Source: DAHUYF01 sp963789275 (lineage in GTDB: Bacteria > Pseudomonadota > Alphaproteobacteria > ATCC43930 > CGMCC-115725). From it: a stretch of 64,000 bases of DNA. Below are positions 27,029 to 33,944 of the stretch, in pieces. The DNA lies in assembly GCA_963789275.1 (NCBI GenBank), contig CAWBKF010000033.1, positions 294,917 to 358,916 of the forward strand, written 5' to 3'. The notes beneath the pieces were generated by a model. That model was not told where the DNA came from. It worked only from the letters and a program-made list of their open reading frames with translations, and searched no databases. The position numbers were made by a program, and so were the translations under genes. How positions within the stretch are numbered: the first letter of the stretch is position 1; each line of letters begins with the position of its first letter.

Positions 27029-27510
27029 GCGCGGGCTTGCGCGAGCGCGCGCTGGCGGCGGCGTCCGGCGTCGTCGATCCCGAGATTCCGGTGCTGACCA
27101 TCGGCGATCTCGGCGTGCTGCGCGCGGTGCGGCTCGACGGCGACACGGTCGAGATCGAGATCACGCCGACATATTCCGGCTGTCCGGCGATGCGGGTCAT
27201 CGAGTTCGAGATCGAGACCGCGCTGCGCGCCGCCGGCATCGGCAAGTTCCGGATATCCACCGTACTGTCGCCGGCCTGGACGACGGACTGGCTCTCCGCC
27301 GAAGGCCGGCGCAAGCTCCTGGAATACGGCATCGCGCCGCCGGAGGGCCACGCCTCGCGCCGGGCGCTCTTCGGCGCCGATACCGTCCCCTGTCCGCGCT
27401 GCGGCTCGACCGAGACGGAGCGGATCTCCGAATTCGGCTCCACCGCCTGCAAGGCGCTCTACCGTTGCATGCGGTGCGCCGAGCCCTTCGATTATTTCAA
27501 ATGTCACTAG
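27025..27510 (+). CDS. paaD: PaaD, MIP18-family iron-sulfur assembly protein of the phenylacetyl-CoA epoxidase
   Basis: A 161-residue protein beginning at a GTG that overlaps the paaC stop (GTGA). The DUF59/MIP18 domain is at residues 8-90 (VVDPEIPVLTIGDLGVLRAV, TPTYSGCPAMRVIEFEIE). The C-terminal zinc-ribbon-like part has CPRCGSTETE and CMRCAEPFDYFKC. PaaD is needed for Fe-S maturation of the epoxidase system. It overlaps paaE by 10 bp. Confidence 0.93.
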   Translation: MSAGLRERALAAASGVVDPEIPVLTIGDLGVLRAVRLDGDTVEIEITPTYSGCPAMRVIEFEIETALRAAGIGKFRISTVLSPAWTTDWLSAEGRRKLLEYGIAPPEGHASRRALFGADTVPCPRCGSTETERISEFGSTACKALYRCMRCAEPFDYFKCH

Positions 27511-28589
27511 CCGCACCGCAATTCCACCGGCTGACGATTTCCGATATCCGGCGCGAGACGCCGGACTCGATCTCGCTCGCTTTCGCGATCCCGGCTTCGC
27601 TCGGCGAGGCCTATCGCTTCGCGCCGGGCCAGCACATCACGCTGAAACGGGTGATCGGCGGCGAAGAGGTGCGGCGCTCCTATTCCATCTGCTCCGGCCT
27701 CGATGAGGGCGAGCTGCGTGTCGCCGTCAAGAAGCAGGAAGGCGGCGTCTTCTCCGGCTTTGCCCAGGAGGGGTTCAAACCGGGCGATCACATCGACGTG
27801 ATGACGCCGTCCGGACACTTCACCGCGCCGCTCGACCACGCTGCCACGCGGACATATCTCGGCATCGCCGCCGGCTCCGGCATCACGCCGCTGCTGTCGA
27901 TCATCAAGACGGTGCTGGCGCGCGAGCCGAAGAGCCGGTTCTTCCTGCTCTACGGCAACCGCACGACCCAGAGCATCATGTTCCGCGCGGCGCTGGAAGA
28001 GCTGAAGGACCGTTTCCTCGACCGCTTCTCGGTGACCCATGTGCTGAGCCGCGAGGCGCAGGACGTGCCGGTGCTGAGCGGCCGCATCGACGACGAGAAG
28101 ATCGCCCTCTTCCTGCGCGGCATCGGCCCCGCCGGCGCGATCGACCACGCCTTCATTTGCGGGCCCCCGGCGTTGCTCGACACCGCCGAGCGCGTGCTCG
28201 AGGCGCGGGGGCTGCCGCGTTCGCGCCTTCATCTCGAGCGCTTCACCGTCGATGGCATGCCGACGCCGCGGCGGGTAACGGCCGGAGCGGCCGCGCCGCC
28301 GCGCCCCATCGTCGCCGAGGCCGAGGCGGTGCTCGACGGCATCCGCCACCACTTTCCGATCGCCGCCGGCGAGACGGTGATCGATGCCGCGCTCGCCGCC
28401 GGGCTGGAGCTGCCCTATTCCTGTCGCGGCGGCATGTGCTGCACCTGCCGCGCCCGTCTGCTGTCCGGCACGGTCGAGATGGAGCACAACTACTCGCTCG
28501 AGCCCTGGGAGATCGAGGCCGGCTATGTCCTCACCTGCCAGTCACGACCGAAAACCGCGACGCTGGTGCTCGATTACGACCAGGTGTGA
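27501..28589 (+). CDS. paaE: Phenylacetyl-CoA epoxidase reductase PaaE
   Basis: A 362-residue ferredoxin:NADP reductase-like protein starting at an ATG inside the end of paaD. The FAD domain (RRSYSICSG, GGVFSGFA) spans residues 1-105 and the NAD(P) domain (GIAAGSGITPLLSIIKTVL, FICGPPALLD) residues 110-235. The C-terminal plant-type 2Fe-2S domain is CRGGMCCTCRARLLSG with a final Cys in YVLTCQSRP. It feeds electrons to PaaA. Last gene of the operon here; paaF-K are not in the window. Confidence 0.94.
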   Translation: MSLAAPQFHRLTISDIRRETPDSISLAFAIPASLGEAYRFAPGQHITLKRVIGGEEVRRSYSICSGLDEGELRVAVKKQEGGVFSGFAQEGFKPGDHIDVMTPSGHFTAPLDHAATRTYLGIAAGSGITPLLSIIKTVLAREPKSRFFLLYGNRTTQSIMFRAALEELKDRFLDRFSVTHVLSREAQDVPVLSGRIDDEKIALFLRGIGPAGAIDHAFICGPPALLDTAERVLEARGLPRSRLHLERFTVDGMPTPRRVTAGAAAPPRPIVAEAEAVLDGIRHHFPIAAGETVIDAALAAGLELPYSCRGGMCCTCRARLLSGTVEMEHNYSLEPWEIEAGYVLTCQSRPKTATLVLDYDQV

Positions 28590-28592
28590 TTG

Positions 28593-28611
28593 AGGCGCGG
28601 CGACGGCGCCT
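28593..28611. terminator. Possible bidirectional terminator between paaE and the DJ-1-like gene
   Basis: AGGCGC-GGCGACG-GCGCCT is a 6-bp-stem hairpin just after the paaE stop, followed by TTCTTCGTT. It lies in the 33-bp convergent gap. The stem is short and the T run is interrupted. Confidence 0.35.
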
Positions 28612-28622
28612 TCTTCGTTCGG

Positions 28623-29387
28623 CTACTCGCCAAGCGCCCTCACAAGAACATCGGCGGTCTCGAGCGCCGAGAAATTCTGCTGGCCGGTCACGAGATTTCC
28701 GTCGCGCACGGCAAAACCACGCCACAGCCCGGCTTGCACATAGTTGGCGCCGAGCTTCTTGAGCTCGTCCTCGATCCGCCAGGGCATGACGCGCTTGTCG
28801 CGTGCCAAGAGCTGCATCTCCCAGACCGCGTTGTCGGCGTAGTCTTCCTCGACATTGGCGAAGCCGGTGACGGTCTTGCCCTTGGCGAGGTACTCGCCGT
28901 TGCTGAGCCGCGCGTAGCGCAGAACGGCCGTGCCGTGACAGAGCGCGCAGGCGACTTTGCCGGCCTCGTAGAACTCCACGAATTTGCGGTGGAGGCCGAT
29001 CGCCTTATCGAAGGTGAACATCGGACCTTGCCCGCCGGCCACGACGATGGCGTCGTAGGCGCCGATTTCGATCGTGGCGACCTTGCGCGTCGTCTCGATG
29101 AGGGCGGTGAGCTTCGGCGTCGCGAGGAAGCCCAGGCTCACGATATCGCTGTCGGAATAGCCGCTGGGATCGCGCGGATCGCTCATGGCGTCCGCTTCGC
29201 ACTTGCCGCCATCGGGGCTGAAGACATCGACGGCGTAGCCCTTTTCGGTCAAAAGAAAGTAAGGGTGCGAGAGCTCGCTCCACCAGAAGCCTACCGGCCA
29301 CCCCGTGGTCGTCGACACCGCCGGGTTGGAGATGACGATGGCGACGCGCTTCGTCTTCTTGGGGTTGACGACGTTCGGATCCTTCAA
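28623..29387 (-). CDS. DJ-1/PfpI family protein (type 1 glutamine amidotransferase-like)
   Basis: A 254-residue protein of the DJ-1/PfpI superfamily in the larger Hsp31/YraA-like group. The nucleophile elbow is VACALCHGTAVL (Cys followed by His). The preceding Glu-containing strand is around GFWWSELSHPYFLLTEKGY, and VVAGGQGPMFTF precedes the active site. Members act as glyoxalase III-type deglycating enzymes, chaperones or proteases; which applies here is unknown. It is downstream of 3-hydroxybutyrate dehydrogenase on the same strand (42-bp gap). Confidence 0.85.
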   Translation of the reverse strand: MKDPNVVNPKKTKRVAIVISNPAVSTTTGWPVGFWWSELSHPYFLLTEKGYAVDVFSPDGGKCEADAMSDPRDPSGYSDSDIVSLGFLATPKLTALIETTRKVATIEIGAYDAIVVAGGQGPMFTFDKAIGLHRKFVEFYEAGKVACALCHGTAVLRYARLSNGEYLAKGKTVTGFANVEEDYADNAVWEMQLLARDKRVMPWRIEDELKKLGANYVQAGLWRGFAVRDGNLVTGQQNFSALETADVLVRALGE

Positions 29388-29429
29388 GCTCCAGAGGGTC
29401 TCCCTTGAGAACTCACTGATGACGGTGCG

Positions 29430-30209
29430 CTACTGCATGAACCAACCGTGGCTCACCACGATCGACTGCCCGGTGAGCGCGTTCGAGCCGAAGGCCGCCA
29501 AGAAGAGCGCGGTTTCGGCCACGTCGTCGACCGTGGTGAACTCGCCGTCGACGGTGTCCTTGAGCATGATGTTCTTGACCACCTCTTGCTCGGAGATGCC
29601 AAGCTCCTTCGCCTGCTCGGGGATCTGCTTGTCGACGAGGGGCGTGCGCACGAAACCCGGACAGATGACGTTCGCTCTGACGCCGTGCGCGGCGCCCTCC
29701 TTCGCGACGACCTTGGCGAGGCCGATCAGGCCATGCTTCGCCGTGACGTAAGGCGCCTTCAGCACGGAGGCTTCCTTCGAATGGACGGAGCCCATATAGA
29801 TGATGCTGCCGCCCTTGCCGCGCTTGTACATCTCTCGCAGCGCGGCGCGCGTCGTCAGAAAGGCGCCGTCGAGATGGATGGCGAGGAGCTGCTTCCATTT
29901 GGCGAAGTCAAACTGATCGACCGGCGCCACGGTCTGAATGCCGGCGTTGGAGATGAGGATGTCGACCTGCCCGAAAGCGGCGACCGCCTTGGCGACGCAG
30001 GCATCGACCTGAGACTCGCTGGTAACGTCGACGCCGACGCCGATTGCTCGCTTGGGGCCGCCCAGTTCCGCGGCGACGGCGTCGGCGCCCTTCTGGTTGA
30101 GGTCAGCGATCGCCACCTTGGCGCCTTCGCGTGCGAAGAGGGCGGCGATTTCCTTGCCGATGCCGCTGGCGGCTCCGGTGACGATGGCAACTTTGTCCTC
30201 GAGACGCAT
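29430..30209 (-). CDS. 3-hydroxybutyrate dehydrogenase (SDR family)
   Basis: A 259-residue classical short-chain dehydrogenase starting at MRLEDKVAIVTGAASGIGKE; the longer upstream frame lacks homology. The catalytic Ser is in IIYMGSVHSKEASVLK and the Tyr/Lys in APYVTAKHGLIGLAK. The segment PLVDKQIPEQAKELGISEQE is characteristic of D-3-hydroxybutyrate dehydrogenases. It interconverts 3-hydroxybutyrate and acetoacetate with NAD. The next gene upstream encodes acetoacetate decarboxylase, so the two enzymes share acetoacetate as a metabolite. Confidence 0.9.
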   Translation of the reverse strand: MRLEDKVAIVTGAASGIGKEIAALFAREGAKVAIADLNQKGADAVAAELGGPKRAIGVGVDVTSESQVDACVAKAVAAFGQVDILISNAGIQTVAPVDQFDFAKWKQLLAIHLDGAFLTTRAALREMYKRGKGGSIIYMGSVHSKEASVLKAPYVTAKHGLIGLAKVVAKEGAAHGVRANVICPGFVRTPLVDKQIPEQAKELGISEQEVVKNIMLKDTVDGEFTTVDDVAETALFLAAFGSNALTGQSIVVSHGWFMQ

Positions 30210-30232
30210 GGATCCTCCCCGGGGGTTGGCGC

Positions 30233-30970
30233 TCAACGCAGGTAGTCGTAGACGACCTTGCCCAGGCCGAGGGTCAAATCGGCGATGATGTGCGTGGCAG
30301 AGACGACCTCGAGAACCGGAAGCTCGGCGACGGGTGCCAGGGCGTGGGCATGCAGATCGAGCGCGCCCGGCCCGGTCCATGCGCCCTTCAGCTCGATGTC
30401 CTCGAGGTGATATTCCACCAGCTCGCAAATGCGCGGGCTGCCATCGACATGGGGAATGATCTTCAAGAGGAAGTTCGGCGCCTCGAGCGAGGCCTTGACC
30501 ACGGCGAGGTCGACCGCCTTGTGCTTGTAGCCCATGGTGCCCGTGGCGACGCGCACGGGGCCGTAGTCAAGGGTGCCGACGAGCGTGTCGATCTCGGCAC
30601 GCAGGCTCGGTTGCGCCAATTTCTTCGGAAACCCCCAGAGCTCGCGCCCGCCGGCGATCGGCGGGTCGTCGTTCAGAAACATGCAATGGGTATAGCCGCC
30701 CTTGCGGCCGCGGAAGGATACCGGGATCACCTGGCCGGTCTCGGTATAGTCGCCGAAGCCGGTCGAATCCGGCATGCGGATGAACTCGTACCTGACGACG
30801 GGCTCGTCGACTTCCAGCGGCTCCGGCACGAGGTCACGCAGCTTCTTCTCGTCCGTGCGATAGGCGATGATAAGGTATTCGCGCTGCCGGAAATGATAAG
30901 GTCCGCGCGGATAAGCGGGGCTGGTGAGCGGCATGGAAAAGGCACGCTCGCGCACTTCGGTTTCCTTCAT
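30233..30970 (-). CDS. adc: Acetoacetate decarboxylase
   Basis: A 245-residue acetoacetate decarboxylase. The Schiff-base Lys pair is in RELWGFPKKLAQP, and the pocket residues around VRYEFIRMPDSTGFGDYTET and GGYTHCMFLND fit the family. It converts acetoacetate to acetone and CO2. Gene order patatin - adc - 3-hydroxybutyrate dehydrogenase on one strand with short gaps (48 and 23 bp) suggests one operon handling acetoacetate, perhaps linked to polyhydroxybutyrate breakdown. Intact. Confidence 0.93.
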   Translation of the reverse strand: MKETEVRERAFSMPLTSPAYPRGPYHFRQREYLIIAYRTDEKKLRDLVPEPLEVDEPVVRYEFIRMPDSTGFGDYTETGQVIPVSFRGRKGGYTHCMFLNDDPPIAGGRELWGFPKKLAQPSLRAEIDTLVGTLDYGPVRVATGTMGYKHKAVDLAVVKASLEAPNFLLKIIPHVDGSPRICELVEYHLEDIELKGAWTGPGALDLHAHALAPVAELPVLEVVSATHIIADLTLGLGKVVYDYLR

Positions 30971-31018
30971 GGGACCTCGTTGTTGGGTGAAATCGTCGTC
31001 GACGACCGCCGGTTCGGC

Positions 31019-32272
31019 CTATTCACGACCGTGCTCGGCAACATCGAAGGTGAAGACGCCGTCGACGCTGTTCGGGCGCTCGAGCACCTCGGGATGTCGC
31101 AGCGTTCGAACGGTGTCGTGATAGCCCGCGCGCCAATGGTCCTCCATGCTCTGGCGCGAGAACTCATAGTCCTTCGAATCGCCTTCGTACTCCTTCGAAC
31201 GATAGATGAGTTGGATGAGATTCCACACCTTGCGCTCGGAAAAGCGCCGGACGAGGGCGATTTCCGGACCTTCCGCCAAGTCCGCCGGCAGCTTCTCGAG
31301 CAGTTGCGATATCGTGTGGCGCAGGCGCTGCAGCTCCTTAAAGCGATCGGAGGCGGCGCGGGTACAACTCGAGAATTGAATCTCCTTCTGCCGCGTGGCC
31401 ACATGCGCCATGTTGCGCGGGAATTGGCCTCGAGACGACCAGAGATCGACTTGGAACACCAGGGTGTCCTGCTCTGGCCGCGCATTCACCACCCATCGCA
31501 ACGGCGTGTTGGAGACGAGGCCGCCGTCCCAATAGTGCTCGCCGTCGATCTCGACCGCGGGAAAACCGGGCGGGAGCGCACCGCTCGCCATAACGTGCTT
31601 CGCTCCGATGCGGTGCGACGTCGTATCGAAGTAAGTAAAATTGCCGGTGCGCACGTTGACGGCGCCTACGCTGAGACGCGTTCCATCCCCGTTGATGCGG
31701 TCGAAATCAACGAGCCGCTCCAGCGTGCTCTCGAGGAAACTCGTATCGTAGTAGCTGGTCGCCTCGAGCGATCCCTCGGGCCAAAGCCAAGGCGTAAGCG
31801 TCCGGGGCGCAAAGAAGCCTGCTGCGCCCGAAAACAGGACGCGGCTCGCGCTCCACTGATTGAGCAAGGTGCGAGCGATATCGCCCTTCAACCAAGATGC
31901 AAAATGGCCAGCAGACCCCCACAGTCCCGTCAGCGGCACCGATAAGTGCGGCAGCGGCACCCGATTGTCGTCCGCTCCCGCGCCGACGGGCGGCGCCTGC
32001 CACGGCGCATGCGGGCCCGTGACGATCTGCCAGAACTGCCGCAGCTTTTCGACGCGCGCCTCCGGCGGATTTCCAGCGATGATGGCGGCGTTGATCGCGC
32101 CGATCGAAATGCCTGCGATCCAGTCGGGGTGGAGACCCGCCTCGGCAAGACCTTCATAGACGCCGGCCTGATAGGCGCCGAGCGCCCCGCCGCCTTGCAG
32201 TACGACCGCGATGCGCTCGAAGGGAGGGCGCGACGGCGTCCATCGAGCGGACTTGTCGGGTTTCTTCGCCAC
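31019..32272 (-). CDS. Patatin-like phospholipase family protein (DUF3734-type)
   Basis: Patatin-like serine hydrolase of about 417 residues. The oxyanion loop is VVLQGGGALGAYQAGVYEGL, the nucleophile Ser is in GISIGAINAAI, and the catalytic Asp is in YWDGGLVSNTPLRW, completing the Ser-Asp dyad. The C-terminal 110 residues match the DUF3734-type tail (RQKEIQFSSCTRAASDRFKE). I prefer the GTG at 32272 because an ATG at 32341 would overlap the preceding gene by 67 bp; neither has a strong ribosome binding site. Homologues are often found beside 3-hydroxybutyrate dehydrogenase and acetoacetate decarboxylase, as here. Role as lipase or PHB-associated hydrolase is inferred. Confidence 0.88.
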   Translation of the reverse strand: MAKKPDKSARWTPSRPPFERIAVVLQGGGALGAYQAGVYEGLAEAGLHPDWIAGISIGAINAAIIAGNPPEARVEKLRQFWQIVTGPHAPWQAPPVGAGADDNRVPLPHLSVPLTGLWGSAGHFASWLKGDIARTLLNQWSASRVLFSGAAGFFAPRTLTPWLWPEGSLEATSYYDTSFLESTLERLVDFDRINGDGTRLSVGAVNVRTGNFTYFDTTSHRIGAKHVMASGALPPGFPAVEIDGEHYWDGGLVSNTPLRWVVNARPEQDTLVFQVDLWSSRGQFPRNMAHVATRQKEIQFSSCTRAASDRFKELQRLRHTISQLLEKLPADLAEGPEIALVRRFSERKVWNLIQLIYRSKEYEGDSKDYEFSRQSMEDHWRAGYHDTVRTLRHPEVLERPNSVDGVFTFDVAEHGRE

Positions 32273-32274
32273 AC

Positions 32275-32904
32275 CTAGCGCCGCAGCAATCCGAAGGCGA
32301 AGCGGCGGCCCAGATTGCGGCGCGCCATCAAATGAATCCACAGCATGGCGAGGGGCTCGATCAAACGCGCGATCGCGAGCTCACCCGCATCGATCGCCTC
32401 GAAGCCCAAGGCCGAGACAAGGTCGAGGACCACCTGCTTGCCGGCGGCATCGTTGCCGACGACGAACATCACCGGTTTCCCTGACGCGAAGGCGGGGTCG
32501 GCCATGACCTCGAACCCCACCTGGTTCATGGCCTTGTAGATCCGCGCGCTCGGCGCGAGCTTTGCCAGCTCTTCAGCACCGGACGTGTCGAACCCGACCG
32601 CAAGCGAAAAGTTGGCGCCGATCGGGTTGGTCACATCGACGAGAATCTTGCCGGCGAGGTCGCCGGCCGACGCGATGGCCGCGGCGTTTGCCGCATAAGG
32701 CGTTGCCAGCACCACAACCTCGGCCTCCCTCGCCGCATCGCCCACGCTCGCCAACCGCGCCTTGCCCTTGATTTTCGCGACCAGGGCTTTTGCCGCCGCA
32801 TCCTCCGTGTCGCGCACGCCGAAGGACACGGCATGGCCGAGCTCCGCCCACCGTCGGCCGAGAGTGCCGCCCACCGAGCCGGTGCCGATCACTGCGATTT
32901 TCAT
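32275..32904 (-). CDS. NADPH-dependent F420 reductase-like NAD(P)-binding protein
   Basis: A 209-residue protein starting at MKIAVIGTGSVGGTLGRRWA with the Rossmann motif GTGSVGGTLG. Later segments VVLATPYAANAA, VDVTNPIGANFSLAVGFDTS and ARIYKAMNQVGFEVM match the NADPH-dependent F420 reductase (Fno)/YfdX-like NAD(P)-binding group. No F420 biosynthesis gene is in the window, and many bacterial members do not use F420, so the substrate is unknown. AGGAGG lies shortly upstream. The patatin gene follows closely on the same strand. Confidence 0.8.
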   Translation of the reverse strand: MKIAVIGTGSVGGTLGRRWAELGHAVSFGVRDTEDAAAKALVAKIKGKARLASVGDAAREAEVVVLATPYAANAAAIASAGDLAGKILVDVTNPIGANFSLAVGFDTSGAEELAKLAPSARIYKAMNQVGFEVMADPAFASGKPVMFVVGNDAAGKQVVLDLVSALGFEAIDAGELAIARLIEPLAMLWIHLMARRNLGRRFAFGLLRR

Positions 32905-33064
32905 GAAGGCCTCCTCAGGTTTGTCGCTCGGTTCGCATATGCCGCACGGAACGATGTGAGCCGTCGCACAACGTCTTCGCCTGCGAGTGTCTGCGGCGGC
33001 AAAGCACGGCCTCCGTGCCGTGAAACAGCCTGCGGGCGGTGCCGCGACATCGGCGCGACTTCCT

Positions 33065-33709
33065 TCAACGCCGCGTCGCTGCGTTCTCCGCAAGCAACGC
33101 AAGGCCGATCCGGTAACCGCGATTGAGGCCGAACGCCAGACGCACGATCACCATCATCGCGGGCTCTGCGAAGCGTGCGTTCGCCAGCGGCCCGAAATCC
33201 ACGGGATCAGCCGGCAGCGCGGCGACAAGCGGCATCACTGTCGCCTTGGCGGCGGCATCGTCGCTGCACAAAAGGGACGCCACGGGTTTGCCGCCGATGG
33301 TGGGATCGTCGCTCAGCAAGAGCTGCGCCGAAGGCGGGATCGCCTTCACTACCCGCGCGCCCGGCGCCAAGCGCTGGACGATCTCGCCACCCGAGGTCGT
33401 GGTGCCGACTTCGAGACCGGTGTAATCGGGCGTGAGTGCGTTGGTGCAATCCCAAAGCACCTTGCCCTCAATCGACCCCGCCTGGCGCAGCGCCAGCTCG
33501 ACAGTGCCCCAGGGCACCGCCAGGACAACCACCTCGCCGAAGCTCGCGGCCTCGGCGGGCGTGCCGGTGCGCGCGCCATAGCGACGCGCAGTGGCCTCGA
33601 GATCGCTGGCTTCCTTGCTGAAGCTCAGCATGAGCTGGTGCCCCGCCATGCCGAGGCGCTTGGCGAGCGCAGCGCCGACGTTCTCAGCGCCGATGACGCC
33701 GATTTTCAC
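33065..33709 (-). CDS. NADPH-dependent F420 reductase-like NAD(P)-binding protein, second copy
   Basis: A 214-residue protein starting at a GTG (33709) with GGAGG at ideal spacing, giving VKIGVIGAENVGAALAKRL. It shares the plan of the previous gene: GxxNVG Rossmann loop, VVVLAVPWGTVELAL, LWDCTNALTPDYTGLEVG, ARVVKAIPPSAQLLL. The two are diverged paralogues in tandem, separated by 160 bp. The protein has Glu-Asn in place of the usual Gly-x in the glycine loop. Function unknown. An unusual 33-bp tandem repeat lies about 80 bp upstream. Confidence 0.78.
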   Translation of the reverse strand: MKIGVIGAENVGAALAKRLGMAGHQLMLSFSKEASDLEATARRYGARTGTPAEAASFGEVVVLAVPWGTVELALRQAGSIEGKVLWDCTNALTPDYTGLEVGTTTSGGEIVQRLAPGARVVKAIPPSAQLLLSDDPTIGGKPVASLLCSDDAAAKATVMPLVAALPADPVDFGPLANARFAEPAMMVIVRLAFGLNRGYRIGLALLAENAATRR

Positions 33710-33789
33710 GCGGATGCCTCCAGATTTCGATCGGACAAATTGGCGAGCATATACGCGGATATCGGCACGGATATTGGCTCGCCGGATTT

Positions 33790-33855
33790 TGCTCAGCGAA
33801 TCAAATTCCTGTGAGACAAAGATGCTCAGCGAATCAAATTGCTGTGAGACAAAGA
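33790..33855. repeat. Two tandem 33-bp direct repeats upstream of the second F420-reductase-like gene
   Basis: TGCTCAGCGAATCAAATTCC... at 33790-33822 is repeated at 33823-33855 with a single C-to-G difference. The period of 33 bp is close to three helical turns. Position in the promoter region of the gene starting at 33709 suggests tandem protein-binding sites; no regulator is recognisable nearby. Confidence 0.85.
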
Positions 33856-33944
33856 CCAAATCTGTGGCCGTCGAGGGTGTGTTGCAGTCGCTGTCCGAGG
33901 ACGCAACGAAAGACTGGGGCTCCTCGGTCCAGCGAAAGCTGGCT

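Noticed and set aside
26278..27510. A PaaC-PaaD fusion protein
   Set aside because: The PaaC C-terminus is found in the next frame and ends with a GTGA overlap at the paaD start, so the fusion is a frameshift artefact.
25704..28589. A 961-residue open frame covering paaB to paaE
   Set aside because: Only the last 362 residues (PaaE) have homology; the rest is out-of-frame Arg-rich sequence typical of GC-rich DNA.
33790..33855. Direct repeats considered as a two-unit CRISPR array
   Set aside because: The 33-bp units are immediately adjacent with no spacers and no cas genes are present.
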